Shown: positions 51,445 through 63,765, counted from the first letter of the stretch. The stretch is DNA of 64,000 nt from Amblyornis subalaris (GCA_018881555.1 JACAXG010000071.1:4098537-4162536), one strand, 5' to 3'. The notes: generated by a model from the sequence alone, not told the origin. Numbers and translations are program-made.

Positions 51445-51839
51445 CCCGATACGGCCCACCCTGCGGGGAGCTGCCGCGGCTCTGCCGCCGGCCGCCCGGA
51501 GCCGCCCCGCATGGGCCGGCGGGGGCCGAGCCGCGCCGGGCGGGAGGTGCCCTCCGTCCCTCCCTACTTCCCTCCCTCCCTCACCCGGGCCGCGCTGGGC
51601 GGGGGGCGGCAGCGGCGGCTGTGCGGAGAAGGGGCCGGGGAGAGCGGAGTCTGCGCCGTGGGGGGACCGCGGGATGCCAGTCTCCTGCGGGGCGCGGACT
51701 GGAGCATGCCGGAGGACCCCAGGAGAGCCTTCTCCGGCCGGGGCAGGGGAGGGGAAGAGCGGCCGGAGTTAGGGCAGGGGTTACAGCGTTCCCCTTTCCA
51801 CAGCGTCAGGCGGCCCTGACCCGCTGGGACTGGCATCGT

Positions 51840-54800
51840 GTCTATTCATTTTCCTTCAGGAAAGGAAGGTAACGTGAGTAGTGATAAACTGCGAGTAACA
51901 GTAAATTACCAGCCTCAAAAGAGAGGTTGGCACTAAGCAGTGAGAGAGAAGGGGCTGCCACTGCCCTCCACAGCCTTGACTGGCATCACAGGGGCTCGGT
52001 AGCTGCTCTCAAAAGGTAAATGCTTGGCTTTGTTAAACAGTTGTGCAGGGTTGTGCCACGCTGCAGACAGGGCCTTTGCACAATGTCCTCTAAGCCAATG
52101 TTAATCATGCACCGCCAGATCTCAGGATGGTTTTCAGTTCAGAATTTAATTCTTTGGTCATGTAGTCTCTGCCCAGTGCTGCAAGGTGACATCTGAATGG
52201 CAGTGAAGTGTGGAGGACTTCTCTGTAGGCATTCTGTCTGCATACTCCCCGGAAATGACTTTCCTCTCTCCCTGGTATTTGTCACTTCAGATTTTCATGC
52301 ACGCGGAGGAGAACTAAAGAAGCTTAGACTCAATCAAGCCCTTGCACTGGGCCCGCAGCGTTTCACAGCTGTGTGATTCAGGAAGGTGACATGCTGGCTG
52401 AGTGCAGGGACTTCTGGGACTCTGGGAGATGGAGCAGCTGAACCACTCAGGGCAAAGTCACCCCCAGTCAAACCCACCTCAGCTGCGCTGACACCTTGCT
52501 ATCAGTGTTGTGCCAGAGAGCTTGTATGTCACACACAAGTCTTTGGAAAGAGTCATGGGAATCTCAGGGAGATGGAACTGGAGGATCAGTTGCTCTTTTT
52601 CTTGTGTAAAGGATGGTGAAAATGGTGGTGAAAAGGCTTGGGTACTGAGCTGGGAGCTTGTAGACTGGATAAATTACAAACTGGAACACTTCCAGGGGTT
52701 TAGAACATTCAGATTTAGAACAGCACTCTAAGAATTTTTCAGTTTCTCAGCCAGAAGAGGGAGAGGGGCTGTGCACACTCTTCACTTCCGCTGCAGCACA
52801 GTTCACCTTTTAGAGCACCTGCACCCAGCACCAATATGCTGGAGATCAAGGCTCATAGAGTATTGTGGCAGGTGCTTGAGTTCAAACTCCTTCAGTGCAA
52901 AGGAATCTTAAATGTTAAGGGAGTGGGGAAAAGGAGCATGAAAGTGGCTCTGCACAGGTAATAGTCTGAGAAGTCTTTGTGCTTCAAAGTGCTTCCATGT
53001 CCCTGCTCTGAGATATCATTGGGAAGAGTGTTGATCTCGGCAGTGTGCAGCAACGCTAGCAGTGTGGGTTCACTTTGCTCCTTTAGTTACGGTTCAGTTG
53101 ATCCATTAGTCCTATCTGAACTTCAAAGATCTTTTCATGTGCCTTCTGGAAATGTTCCTTCCTTACGTTTTTCTCCAATTTGCTGACTACACTGCACAGC
53201 CCACATAACCAAAGAGGTATTTTTATCTGGTTATGTTATAGGCCATTTGATTGATTACTCCTGGCTCCAGGCTAGCGCTTCTAGCAGTCTATTTTCATTT
53301 GACTCTATCACCTCAAAGGCCATTTTTCCTGCCTTTATTTTCTCTGTCAGCTTTTTGGAAATAGGAACAAGACAGAAAAAAATGCATTAAGTTTTGCAGT
53401 TTATTTCTTAATCATTTAGAAAAAGTCTCAGATGTTTTTCTGTTTTTAAACATTCCTCCTATTTTGTGTGTTCCAGCTTCATTTTATTCCAGAAATCACA
53501 GGTTCTCACCTATTTCCAGATAGCCCTGGCAAGAACTGAGGAATTAAGCTGACACATTAAGCTGAGAGTGGAGGTGTAACCCCTCTCCCTTTTCAGAATG
53601 AAAGGGGAGTGGACACTCAACCGACCTTGTACCAAGGCAGGCAAAACTCTTGCACAATGTGTTGGGTTTTGGCAGGCAGCTCCAGGGGCTTTCAGTCTAG
53701 GAACTGGAACCAGACAAGATCAAATGACACAAAGGAACAAAATGCAGAGGTGGAGGGATAGCAAAAGGCAAAGTACAAGGATGAGCAGCCTTATCTCTGT
53801 GATTTAGAGCAAAAAACAAGGCAGATTTATCTGTTTTATAACTCTGTGGCCATCCAAAGAGTTACTCTAGGGAGGTGCTTTGTCCTGCATACATAGAAGG
53901 GCCCAAAATACCACTGGTCACTGCACACACACCAGGCAGAGACTATGGCAAAAACAATTTAAAATCTCTTCCTCTCACCATGACCAGGCTGGAGTGAGGC
54001 AAGTGTGCTTATTCTTTGTGAAACCTTTTGCTGATCCTTTGGAGCACCAGAGAGCCTGCTCTGAACATGGTTCCAGCTTGGTTTTGAAGGCAGCCGTCCT
54101 TGCAGGAGTGCACAACGGGTGACATTTAAGGAACTTGTGCCTTATTCCAACAAGCAGAAAATTGGCTGAAGACTCTTACATGGAGCTCTTGTGCTACAAG
54201 TATCATAAATAAGAAAGTTTAAAAAAAGACACTTTATTTGCCTTGGCTTGTGCAATGGTTTGCATGCAAGAGCAGCCCTATCTGGAGATTCTGCAGGGAG
54301 ATGTGTGTCAAGAAAGGCTCTGCTCCTAAGTCCATTTTGAGGTCTGTCAAGATTAGCACCCTGCAAAATAGGCTCTTCGTTTTGATTATTTCTCTGCTCT
54401 GCTTCTACTTGAACAGAAAGTGTGGGAGACATTTATGGCACTGGTAGAAGTTTGCTCTCTACAAGAAAGGGAAAAGTTGAAAGTCAGGGAAAGTCCAAAG
54501 GCGCCAACNGCAGAGCGCAGCAAGGCTGGGCAGCCTTGGTGAGGCAGCAAAGGCACCTGTTTAATGGCAGGGGTGCACAGCCCAGCTGCAGGCTGACGGA
54601 AGGAAGTGGTTGGTGGTACAATGTAAACAGCTCTTGAGGCTCAGCACTGCTGGCAATTGCAGCAGCAGGGCAGCATCGTCAGGGGTTGCTGCTCAGGCAC
54701 CGGCCATGCAAGCGCTCTTAGGGCGAGCAGAGAGCTGCTGTCATTGACTTTACTCACTGGCATGCAACAGGCCCTTCTCAACAAATTTACCAATAAAAAA

Positions 54801-56400
54801 TCAGGTGAGAAGACAAATACCCCTGCATGCATCAACACTGAAACTGAGTTTGAGGGCAAATTTGCCTTTTCACCACTGACATTTAGGATTTTCTGTAGAT
54901 TGGAAGGATGGAAAGTAAAGAGACCAACGTGCTTGGCTGCTACAGCTCAGCCTGCAGGCATGTACATTGCAAACTGTGCTTCATGTGGCCTTTTGAACTA
55001 AAGGGCAGGTTTACTCAGGAAACAAACACAGAAAAGCCAGCTGGCTCATTCCCCAAAACCAGTAGATCCAACTGAAAGAATGTGTGAGACTTTGAGCAGC
55101 TACATTCACCATTGCTGAGCACTGTAATAACTTGCATTCAGACGACTGACATCTCACACCCAGTGTACTGCGCAGCCTTCCCTATGGATGCTGCAACCAG
55201 CCAGCAGAGACAGACTCCCAGATACAACCAGAGCTTAATAAGGAGGGGAGAAAAACAATTCTGCAAACTGGAACCCTCCTCATAGAGGCCTGTACCTGGA
55301 AATGGGAGGTCACAGGGACAGAACAGGAAGGCAGGAGGGACACAAAGGGACACAGGCAAGAGGCTGTGAAGGGTGCTGCACAGGTGTGGAGGATGACTCG
55401 ATGTCTGCTTCCTCCGAAATACTGATTACAAAGCCAAACAGAGCTACACCACCTGGCAAATGTAACCGTTAGCTTTCTGGAGGATCTGACGAGACTGGAG
55501 AGTAGTGGAGCATTAACTATGTTTGAGGCATTACTCAGCTCATGTACTGAGCTCTTTGCTCACCCAGGGCTGGCCAGCACAGCTTCCTCTGCTAGCAGTG
55601 CTGGCCCAGCCACTGCAGCACTCAGTGCTGACAGCGTGGCCAAAATGGCTGACAAACCACTGTGGGAAAGAGACAGAGCACTGATGTGGTTTGCAGAGGG
55701 GACCATGTGGTCAGCAGTAGCTTGACCAAGAAAAGCAGCTTTTTTCCAGTGTGCAGGGTGTTCTCTGTAGAGTGTAGCATGAGTCTCTGGCCGAGGAGCT
55801 TTATTGACTAAGCCCGTTCCTTCCCAGAAGCTGGAGGTGTCCCTTAGGTACCAGCAGAGCTCCCTGTGCCTGGGTACTGTGTCCCTTTGCTCCAACAGGT
55901 GATGCAGCAGCATCTAATGGCCAGGTGTTCTAAGAGCCTTGGTGAGGTCCCCACCAGGGGCTGGGTTGTGACCTGCCTCTTTCCTAAACAGCAAAAATCT
56001 TCCAGCAGAGCATTTTCACTTTGCAAAGTGAAAACCATCTGCTACAATGATTTTTCCTTGTTTCAGACACATCTCTTCTGCCATACCCTCAGGAAACCTA
56101 TGCTCTGGCCTGGAAAACTCAGAACAGAGATGGAGAGGGCAGCTCTGACTGGCCCCCGTTCCCACAGAAACTGAATCACCTCAGCCCTCAGATCCAGTGG
56201 TGCTGGGGCGTGAAAGAAAAGCCTACAGGGCTACAGCTCCGATGCTGCAGTGGACAAAAGGGAAAAGCAGCTCATGGCAGACTAAGATGTATTTTTCTTC
56301 CCTTCTAAGTTTCAGAAAGGCTGTGAGTGAAGAGAAGTGTATTTGGTGGAATGGTGTTTCTGCATGATTTTTAGAAAAAATGCTGAAAGATTACAATAAG
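51840..56400. other. Intergenic between GSTT1-A promoter and GSTT1-B 3' end
   Basis: 4.6 kb with one member of the repeat pair at 53.77-53.94 kb. Open frames, including 117 codons on the minus strand at 55560-55913, show no recognisable homology or splice context. I see no other gene. Confidence 0.55.
53768..53940 (+). repeat. Repeat copy 2 of a diverged pair (partner near 49.43 kb)
   Basis: Intergenic partner of the 49430-49600 segment. Its position relative to the GSTT genes does not match copy 1, so it is probably not a simple product of the GSTT duplication. Confidence 0.6.
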
Positions 56401-56419
56401 CCTTCAGAAAATAATCCAT

Positions 56420-56425
56420 TTTATT
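56420..56425 (-). terminator. GSTT1-B poly(A) signal AATAAA
   Basis: Canonical AATAAA on the minus strand, starting 14 bp after the TAG stop. It implies an extremely short 3' UTR if used. Confidence 0.7.
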
Positions 56426-56438
56426 AGAGCATAACCCT

Positions 56439-56645
56439 CTAATTCTGGCTGACCTGCTTTAGGAGCTGCTGCTTGAAATTCTCTAGCAGCTCAGGTGGAA
56501 ACTGATCAGCAGTCAAGTTCTTAATGTTCATGATCCCTTCGTGGGCCTCCTGGAAGAGCTGCTTCCCCACAGCTTCTTCCACCCGTCTGCGCCACTCCGT
56601 TAACTTTGGCCTCTCCTCAAACAGGTTGTAGCCAGCACACACAGG
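56439..56645 (-). CDS. GSTT1-B exon 5 (terminal)
   Basis: 68 codons plus [42 protein letters not shown] and [10 protein letters not shown]. Acceptor tgcag. Confidence 0.95.
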   Translation of the reverse strand, partial: PVCAGYNLFEERPKLTEWRRRVEEAVGKQLFQEAHEGIMNIKNLTADQFPPELLENFKQQLLKQVSQN

Positions 56646-59600
56646 CTGCAGAGACAGAGAGAGCACCCAGCAGTGAGGCAAACAAGGCATTTACCAGGGA
56701 TGGGACAAAATGAAAGATGGATATGCTTCTGGCTCAAGGCAGCACACAGTCATCACATTAGGTGGAGCTCATCTCTGGCTCTTAGGTCATAGGAAGCAAG
56801 TGGTGACAACCTCAGCAGCTGCTGTCCCCTGGGATGTGCAGCAAAGAGCTCTGCCTAGTTTGTAATTTACCTTTTTTTCCTGAGAAATTCTGTCCATATC
56901 TCTATAGAAAGAACTGTTTCGTCAAAGTAGGTGTTCCCTGGCAAACTTAATTGTGATCAAAGTCAAAAAGGAACAGGATTTTACCCCACAGAAGATCTGC
57001 TATTACAGAGGTGGTGGTGCAGCAGCCACCCCTTGGCCTGGCCTGCCCACAGCCTGACTCACATATCCAGCAGTGCTGGGGTTGATGCTCACCTGCATGA
57101 GCTCCACCAGTGCTACGAGGTCAGCCAGGGAGATCTCGCTGCCTGCGATGAAGGGCTTGTCCTGCAAGAACTTCTCCTCAAACTGCTTCAGGACAACATT
57201 CAGCTCCTCAGTAGCAACTTCCAATTTCTCTGGTGAAAATGGCTGGCCTGTGAGGAGAGGCAGCAGCACCTCCAGGGAGAAGAAACAAGTTGTTTTTCAT
57301 GTGTTTCTTTCCAAATCTAGTCATCACCCTCATCCAGTCATCACATCATTTCACTGCCACCTTCTGAGGATCCCTCACCAGCCACGCACGAGAACAACCA
57401 GAACTGCTCATCAACCTTGCCAGGTTAATATTAATGTCAGTCATTACTTCCTGCCTCTCCTTGTCTCCTGCCTAGAAATCTGAAAATTCAACCTCGAGAG
57501 TCTCCTTTCAAGGGAAGACTGTCATCTGCCAGCAACTGTGCTTTGTTTTCCGGAGGGGAGGTTTCTTCTTTCCGTGAATCCGCGCAGCTGGCACTGAGCT
57601 GTGTCTGGTGAGGGCTGCTCACCCAGGATGCGTTTGCTCTGAACCTCTGGCAGGATTCAGGCCACTTCAGTTAGGCTCAGCTCAGCAGCCAAGTCAGTTT
57701 TGTTCCTGTCACCTGGCTTGTACATTTGCTTAGAAAGGCCCTGCACACAGGCAGGCCATTCCACTCACAGTTCTTAGCACCTAGTTTTTGATATATAATG
57801 GTTTTACCTTGGTTAAGAACAACTTGCTCCCCTTCGCACGGATGCTGGAATGCTGCCAGGACAGGTACTCATCAACTCTAGCCCTTTTCTGCAGGTCAGA
57901 TGGGTACCAGTGATCAGGAGTCTTGAATTTCTGGGCCAGGTACAGGAGGATCGCAATGCTGCCCAGAGAGCAAGACAGACTGGTGAGCTGATCATCTGAG
58001 ATTAAAGCACCTTGTCCTTTCTTTTCCCCCCGAATTTTGCACTGCTGGACAAGCAGCAACACAAACCTGATCGGAGTCAGGTAGAAGTGCAGCAAGGCAC
58101 AGCACAGGAGAGAGTTTGCTCTGGCTCAACCAGCTGCTTGTGGACAGCAATTATCTGATAATTGTCCAGCAAGACAGGCATGGTCTGCTGGTACAGTTAC
58201 CCCATCAACATTTTTGAGCAAATAGAAGTTGCAGAATGAGTTTATACCAAATCTGAGCTTCACATTGCCTGGCCATCCAGCAGTGGGTGCCTTATGTCAG
58301 ATTTCCTGCAATGACCTACAGCCTCCAGCTGCAGGCAGAGAAGAGGAGGACATGTGGACAGGTATTTAAGCTCAGAAACACAGCCTACATGCAAAGTAGG
58401 CCCAAACAGCAGCTTTTTTTACTATTAATGCTGTTCAAGTTGCTTACATAAGATAGCTTCTCTTGAAATATCGGTTTGTTATGTACAAGTGGAACACAGG
58501 ACAGGAAGGAGATAAAAACCTGCCTGGGCTGGAGTCCCAGCAGTGCACTGGCAGAATCCAAGCACTGGGATAAACAATACTGCAGTAGGGGATTGAGCTT
58601 ATTTGAGCCTCACCTCTCTGCTAAGGTGAAAGAACCATCCTTTAGTGCAGGCACCTTCATCAGGACATTCACCTTCTGGAACTCCTCCGTCCTTTGCTGC
58701 CCTGAGGAGGGAAATGGGAGGTTTTACCTGGCAGGGATACTCAAGACCTGTCTGTAAACACCTGAGGAGTTTGTGGGGACCATCTACCCTCAAGTCCTTA
58801 TTTTTGATTCTACAAATACAGTCTTGTATTAAGTTATAACCAATGAATGAGTGCTGCAGTGTGAGTAGGGGGGTTGCCCTGTGGTATCAGCTTAATTGCT
58901 TATTGCCTGCATACCAGACCCACCTCTTGACCAAGGGCAGGATGGTTAGGAGTCCTTTCATTCCAACAGCACTTGTCAACTTGGGGCTCTGTCCGCTCCA
59001 AGGTTGTGCCTGGAAGTACCTGTCCTGTACAAACCCAGAGGGAGCACCGAGCACCTTGGAGGAAAGGGATCTCACCATCAGAAACATAAACAACAAGGAC
59101 AGTGAGAAAGCAGATAACGTTTTTTTTCTGGATGATAATGTAATTTATATGCAACTCTCTTTTAAAAGTCCTCAGATGAAAATAAATTTCTGTGATTCCC
59201 TATAAAGCCATGGGTACTTCATTACATACCTTTCAATTACCTCCTGTGCATTTTGCATATGCTTTGTCAGAGCAAATATGGATTTGAGTTGCTTTTAAGC
59301 TATCTTGTAGGTCCTCCCCGAAAGGTAGGCAGAGTGAACCTGACAGGAGAAGGTGCTTTGTTCATCTGAGGTCTCAGTGTACTCCATTATGTCTGAAACC
59401 AGTCCCAGAAGCCTACTTTTATGTGACTTGTTTGTGACAGCCTTTTCCAGCCACTTTCCAGCTTTTTCAGTCACACATGGCTGCCTGTGTATTCAAGCCT
59501 CTCTAATGTGTAACTAACTTTGTGCCATGTCCTGCTGTGTGAGTCATCTGGGAACCTGTGTGCCAGAGGAGATGCTCTGGAAGCAATTTTAGCTTTCCTA

Positions 59601-61547
59601 GTACTTGGCAAACCTGATTTGTCACTTGGCTCACAGCCCATCTCCCCTACTCCTTTCAAAAAGATGAAGTGTGCAGATTGCAGGTCCTCAGGTGTTCTTT
59701 GAATGTCATGTGATTCCTATCCATTCTCACTCTTTTTACCCCTTTCATTAACACCTGCCCTACTGGGGGCCAAAGAGCTTTTCTGGGGCATCACATTTAA
59801 CCCAACAGCTCAGTTCTGAGTATCAGTTCCCTCACCTTGTCCTTATAAACTGTGCAGTGATAGGTACCAGTGCAGCGAGGCCTCCCCAGCTGTGGTACCC
59901 AGTGCAGGTACCTGGAGCACTTCCCCGTGGCATGGGAGGTGCATGCACTGCAGCAATGGGATGGGACGCACCTTTAGCATTCCCACAGGCCAAATCGCCC
60001 ATCTTAAATTCACTGGCCAAAAGCAGGCACTATTGCCAAAGGGCACAGGGCAATGGGAAACTGTGATTTAATTCACTTTCCTTTCTCTCACTTCCCCTAT
60101 ACCTNTGTTTCAGTTGTTCCATTCTCTTTGGTGCTCTCATTCCTCTCCTTTGCTCCAGTGTCTCACCACAACAGTTAATTTATTGGGAAAGAAGGGGAAG
60201 GACACAAGATGAGCCAGCCTCCAGCTACAAACAATTGCAAAAATTTTTGCTATGAGACAAGTGGGAGGAAAGCCACAGTAAGGTACAACTAGTGCACAGC
60301 TAAGGTGTGCAGGGGAACACCCAGAGACTCAACCACAACACACTTGAGGTTTGTCAGAAGTTGGAGCCCTTTCGTTCCTTTATCAATTTCAGCCCCAGGA
60401 GCCTTCTCATCTTTCATTGTTTTTAAGCATTACTTACTGAGGCCTTTTTATGCCCTATATGTTACCTTAATTTCAAATTCAGCAGATCTCTGGAAAGGTT
60501 GAAGGATAGCTTTTACCAGCTTCAGTTACAAAAAAGAAGATACAGATCTTTGGGCATCCTTTGGTGAAAACACACGATACCCCTTGGACAGGTTCCTACC
60601 AGTTATCAGCTGGTTTTAACCCAGCTGAACCACCTCCCTTCTTAATTTCTCAGCATTCAGATTACTGGCACCTGCACTGTCTCGCTCCACAGCCTTCACA
60701 AGCTGGTCCTCAACCCTCTCAAAATAACCTGACTACAAACCGCTTGACCCAANGGAACTCCCAGAGGGGCAGCCCAACCCCTGCCCTGCCCCACCCGCAC
60801 GTGGGGACATCTCGGCAGGTCGTGCATGAGGAGCCTCCCAAGGGGGTGTTAACCACTGCCAAGAGGAGAAGAGCTGCTCTGCAGCAACCGCTGCTGCTTA
60901 CCAGAGCACAAAGTTTTCTAAAGAAGTTGAATTAGCTCGGCTGTCCTCGCCCCTACGTCGGTGTCCCATCTCTCTAGGTTTTCTTTTCCCATGTAAATGG
61001 GATATGGCCTCAGACCCGGCACATCCTGAGCACTTCTCAGAAAAGCGTTTCTGTTTTCAAAGACCCATTTTCTGCTGGGGTAGGGCCGATTTCAAAGATA
61101 TCACATGCCTTTGCAGAGTCCTGCTTGCTGCAGAGGAGCACAGCTACTGAAATCAGGACTTAAAAAACAGGGTTGCATTGGAGAATTAGGTATTGTTTTT
61201 GTGTAGGCACCAGGAGGGCCACCCCACCCCCTCAGAGCATCTCGCACTGACGGGGGACGGTGAGTAACCCACTTGGTTCCACCCCGGGGCTGGAATGGAG
61301 CAGCTTCCCCGGGAGCAGCGAAGGGACCGGGGATGCCGGCGCGGAGAGCAGAGCAGCGGGGCACCCGCTAACCTAGGGCCTGGGGCCGCCAGCAGCACAC
61401 GGGTCCCCGCCCCGCCGCCCCCTGGGCCCGCTCACCTTTAATCAACTGCACCTCCTTGAACTCGAAGGGGATGTTGTTGCTCCGGGCGAAGATGTAGAGC
61501 GCCCGGCAGGGCTGCGAGAGCAGGTCCAGGTACAGCTCCAGCCCCAT
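56439..61547 (-). CDS. GSTT1-B, glutathione S-transferase theta-1-like, 244 aa, complete
   Basis: Second theta-class GST, on the same strand, 5 kb upstream of copy A. Five exons: 61436-61547, 58614-58701, 57808-57958, 57093-57269 and 56439-56645; 245 codons with TAG. It keeps Ser11 (DLLSQPCR), [27 protein letters not shown] with the conserved Arg, and [17 protein letters not shown]. It has no counterpart of the 19-residue exon; its exon layout and the [16 protein letters not shown] segment resemble mammalian GSTT1. The C-terminus ([10 protein letters not shown]) differs from copy A and from human. The ATG at 61545-61547 has A at -3; the open frame continues upstream but without another ATG. 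Whether it is the orthologue of mammalian GSTT1, GSTT2 or a bird-specific duplicate needs a tree, so I leave the symbol blank. Confidence 0.95.
57093..57269 (-). CDS. GSTT1-B exon 4
   Basis: 59 codons: [40 protein letters not shown] and [13 protein letters not shown]. It matches copy A exon 5 at 42 of 59 residues. The acceptor is ggag. Confidence 0.95.
57808..57958 (-). CDS. GSTT1-B exon 3
   Basis: Encodes [20 protein letters not shown] and [20 protein letters not shown] to FLTK. Acceptor gggcag, 151 bp, phase 0 at the end. Confidence 0.95.
58614..58701 (-). CDS. GSTT1-B exon 2
   Basis: Encodes [20 protein letters not shown] and KDGSFTLAE. It is 88 bp and leaves in phase 2 (AGAG|gtgagg). 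Confidence 0.95.
58960..61230 (-). other. GSTT1-B intron 1 (main part)
   Basis: 2.7 kb intron between exons 1 and 2, with no additional exon like the one in copy A and no repeat that I recognise. Confidence 0.6.
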
Positions 61548-61750
61548 CCTGTCGCTGCGGCTTCCGCTGCTGCTCTTACTGCTGCCAGCGCCCGGTCCTT
61601 TTCCGTGCCGGCCCACCCCGTTCCGCCAACCCCGGTCCCTCCCCGGGGCGGGGCGACAGCGCCGCGCCCTCCGCCGCTCCGACAGGGCGGTGCCGCCGTC
61701 CGGACCGGGGCCGCGCCCGGTAACTCACAGCACAGGAGTGATGGCNCGCG
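61230..61750 (-). promoter_or_regulatory. GSTT1-B CpG-island promoter
   Basis: GC- and CpG-rich stretch around exon 1 and about 200 bp upstream of the ATG. No TATA box is evident. Confidence 0.7.
61436..61547 (-). CDS. GSTT1-B exon 1
   Basis: 37 codons plus one base. It matches copy A exon 1 at 32 of 37 residues. Donor AAAG|gtgagc. Confidence 0.96.
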
Positions 61751-62507
61751 CCGGAGCAAAAAGTTTCAAGTGGGCTCTGCCACCTCACATCTGATCTCTC
61801 GCTTGCCCCAATAACTGCCCTTAATCTCTTAATGATAAAGAAACCGCAGCCAGGCTGAGGAGACGTGGATGCTTCAGAGGCAGATCCTGGTTCTGCCCGT
61901 GGGAGCTCACAGGTCTTGCACAAGAGGACTTTCCATTCCTGTCACTCCAGCACCAGCCCAGACACCCACTGCTATGGAAAAACAACTGGAAAGCAAGCAC
62001 AGTAGGAAAACTGCTTCACTGCTATAAAACAACCCCACAGTCCGCCTATGTTCACCAGATTCAACCACCTTTCCCAACATCCATTCCTTCAAGAGTCCCA
62101 GCCCTCCATTTTGCTTCAATAAGGTGTTGCTAATGCCTGCATACGTTTATTTTGCTTTGCAAAACAATAAGCCAGAGCTGGAGCCATTCCTACTGAAGGA
62201 AATGCAACCCTTGGAGAGTAATTGCAGGCCACAGCGACGTGGCAGCTCTAAACCCTCTGCCAGGGCAGCTAAAAATACCATGGCACGTGTCAAATACAGA
62301 CTTAGAGCTTGCAGAGACAGTAGCTGGCTCCAGGACATTCATGTTAGACATCAGACATTTCAGTCTGCATTAACACCAACCTAACACTTAATAATACCTG
62401 CTGTTACCTCTAGTACAGAACAGTGGAGGGAAAACAACAGGCAAGAAAAGGACAAGGCACAAGACTGTAACAGTGAAAAATCTCTTTAATAATATCTCCA
62501 TCCCTCA

Positions 62508-62585
62508 TCATAAAATATCCCGAGTTGGAAGGGACCCACAAGAATCAAGTCCAATTCCTGAGCCCAAGAATCTTTATTAGACACT
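62508..62585 (-). mobile_element. Short CR1 3'-end fragment
   Basis: The plus strand reads cgagttggaagggaccca then aatcaagtccaattcctgag, the antisense of a CR1 3' end. Only about 75 bp is left. Confidence 0.7.
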
Positions 62586-62969
62586 TTTAAAAATATATAT
62601 AATATTTATTTAAAAGTTGGAGTCACTGCAGCCTAAAGCAGCTCTTCAAACATGCTTCTGCTACAGGCACTGCACAGGTGTTTATGCACGTGCAGACACA
62701 CAGAACCAGTAGTTGTCCCACTGACAGAAGTGAAGGCCTAGCCCTCACCGTTGCAGGACAGCAGTTCCATCAGGCCATGCTCAAGAGCTGGTGGTAGTTC
62801 TACATATGCCAGCAGGATACGATGCAAAGTCCTCCTCAAGACATCTGTATCTCAAAAATTGTGGTTTTTTCCCAAACCAGTAACTGAACTCTGTTCACAG
62901 TGTCCTTGAAAGAGGAACAAGGCCTGTAATAGCTGACTTCAGATATGGTAAGGTTGATGAGCCACCCAT

Positions 62970-63115
62970 TCAAGGACCACAGCTCAGCATTGCCATGCTG
63001 GGGAACAGTTCATGTCCTGTCCCACTCAGCAGCTTCAGTACCTCATCAGCCATCTCAGCTTCCATGCATTCAGGCTCGTTTCTGTGCTCGCTCGTTCTGT
63101 TCAAAATTAAAGTTG
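62970..63115 (-). other. Possible terminal coding exon of an unidentified gene (tentative)
   Basis: After a fair acceptor (a T-rich tract ending gaacag, near 63095) a 42-codon frame reads TSEHRNEPECMEAEMADEVL, then KLLSGTGHELFPSMAML and a stop at 62968-62970. Possible poly(A) signals lie 350-500 bp further left. I do not recognise the protein; it may be chance. Confidence 0.2.
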
Positions 63116-63600
63116 AGAAGGTGACTGAAAATGCCCCTGTCTCAGAGCCACACAGAAGTGATTTTGGAGAGCAATAGGACAATTTAATAATCCTTTCCGC
63201 CCCAGTTCTCAAATATTCCTAGTCTACAACTCAAAAACATCATTTTTCAAGGACAGGTATTTATGAGGAGTTCTCAACTTAGACGCAGAACACTTGCCAA
63301 AATCATGCAACACTAAGTCTATTAAGGATCCCTAGTCCACCCATCTGGCAAGGTAAATGCTACCCTGCCTTTGTCTGAAAGCTCTCAACTTCCCACTGGT
63401 GTATAAAGAAGGACCTGCAGGTTATTCTTTCCTGCCCTGGGATGCCCAACGTCTAGTCAGTATAGCTGTACGTTACAGTCTTTAATTCTGTAATGACAAA
63501 AGGTTTAATCTCTGCTTTTGATTGCAGTCCTCTGGGTAGCTGTCAAAATCCCAGCTAGAGAGGTAAAGAGAAGGGCAGAACAGAAAAAAAACACCAAAAA

Positions 63601-63765
63601 TCATAGAATTGTTTCGGTTGAAAAAGATCCTTAAAGACCATCGAGTTCAAACATTAGCCTGGCACTGCCAAACCTACCACTAAACCATGTCTGCAAGTGC
63701 CACATCTACACATCTCTGAAGTCCCTCCAGGAATGCTGCCTAACTTTAACAGAAAACCTCTTTCT
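63601..63765 (-). mobile_element. CR1 LINE 3'-end fragment
   Basis: The plus strand begins tcatagaattgtttcggttg, typical of an antisense CR1 3' terminus, followed by accttaaag-like, actaaaccatgt and gtccctccaggaatg phrases. It is 5'-truncated. Confidence 0.85.

Larger units (their letters stand above)
50800..51830 (-). promoter_or_regulatory. GSTT1-A CpG-island promoter
   Basis: About 1 kb of very high GC and CpG density that covers exons 1 and 2 and about 0.4 kb upstream of the start. Several long open frames on both strands here are compositional artefacts. Confidence 0.75.

Noticed and set aside
50781..51836. Open frames of 90-185 codons on both strands around the GSTT1-A promoter
   Set aside because: CpG-island artefacts; only the minus-strand GSTT exons have homology and splice sites.
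55560..55913. Minus-strand open frame of 117 codons between the GSTT copies
   Set aside because: The sequence is not recognisable, there is no clear start context or splice structure, and its Ala/Leu-rich end looks compositional.
61548..61616. N-terminal extension of GSTT1-B by 23 residues
   Set aside because: The upstream in-frame codon at 61614-61616 is GTG, not ATG; family alignment and a strong start context support the ATG at 61545-61547.
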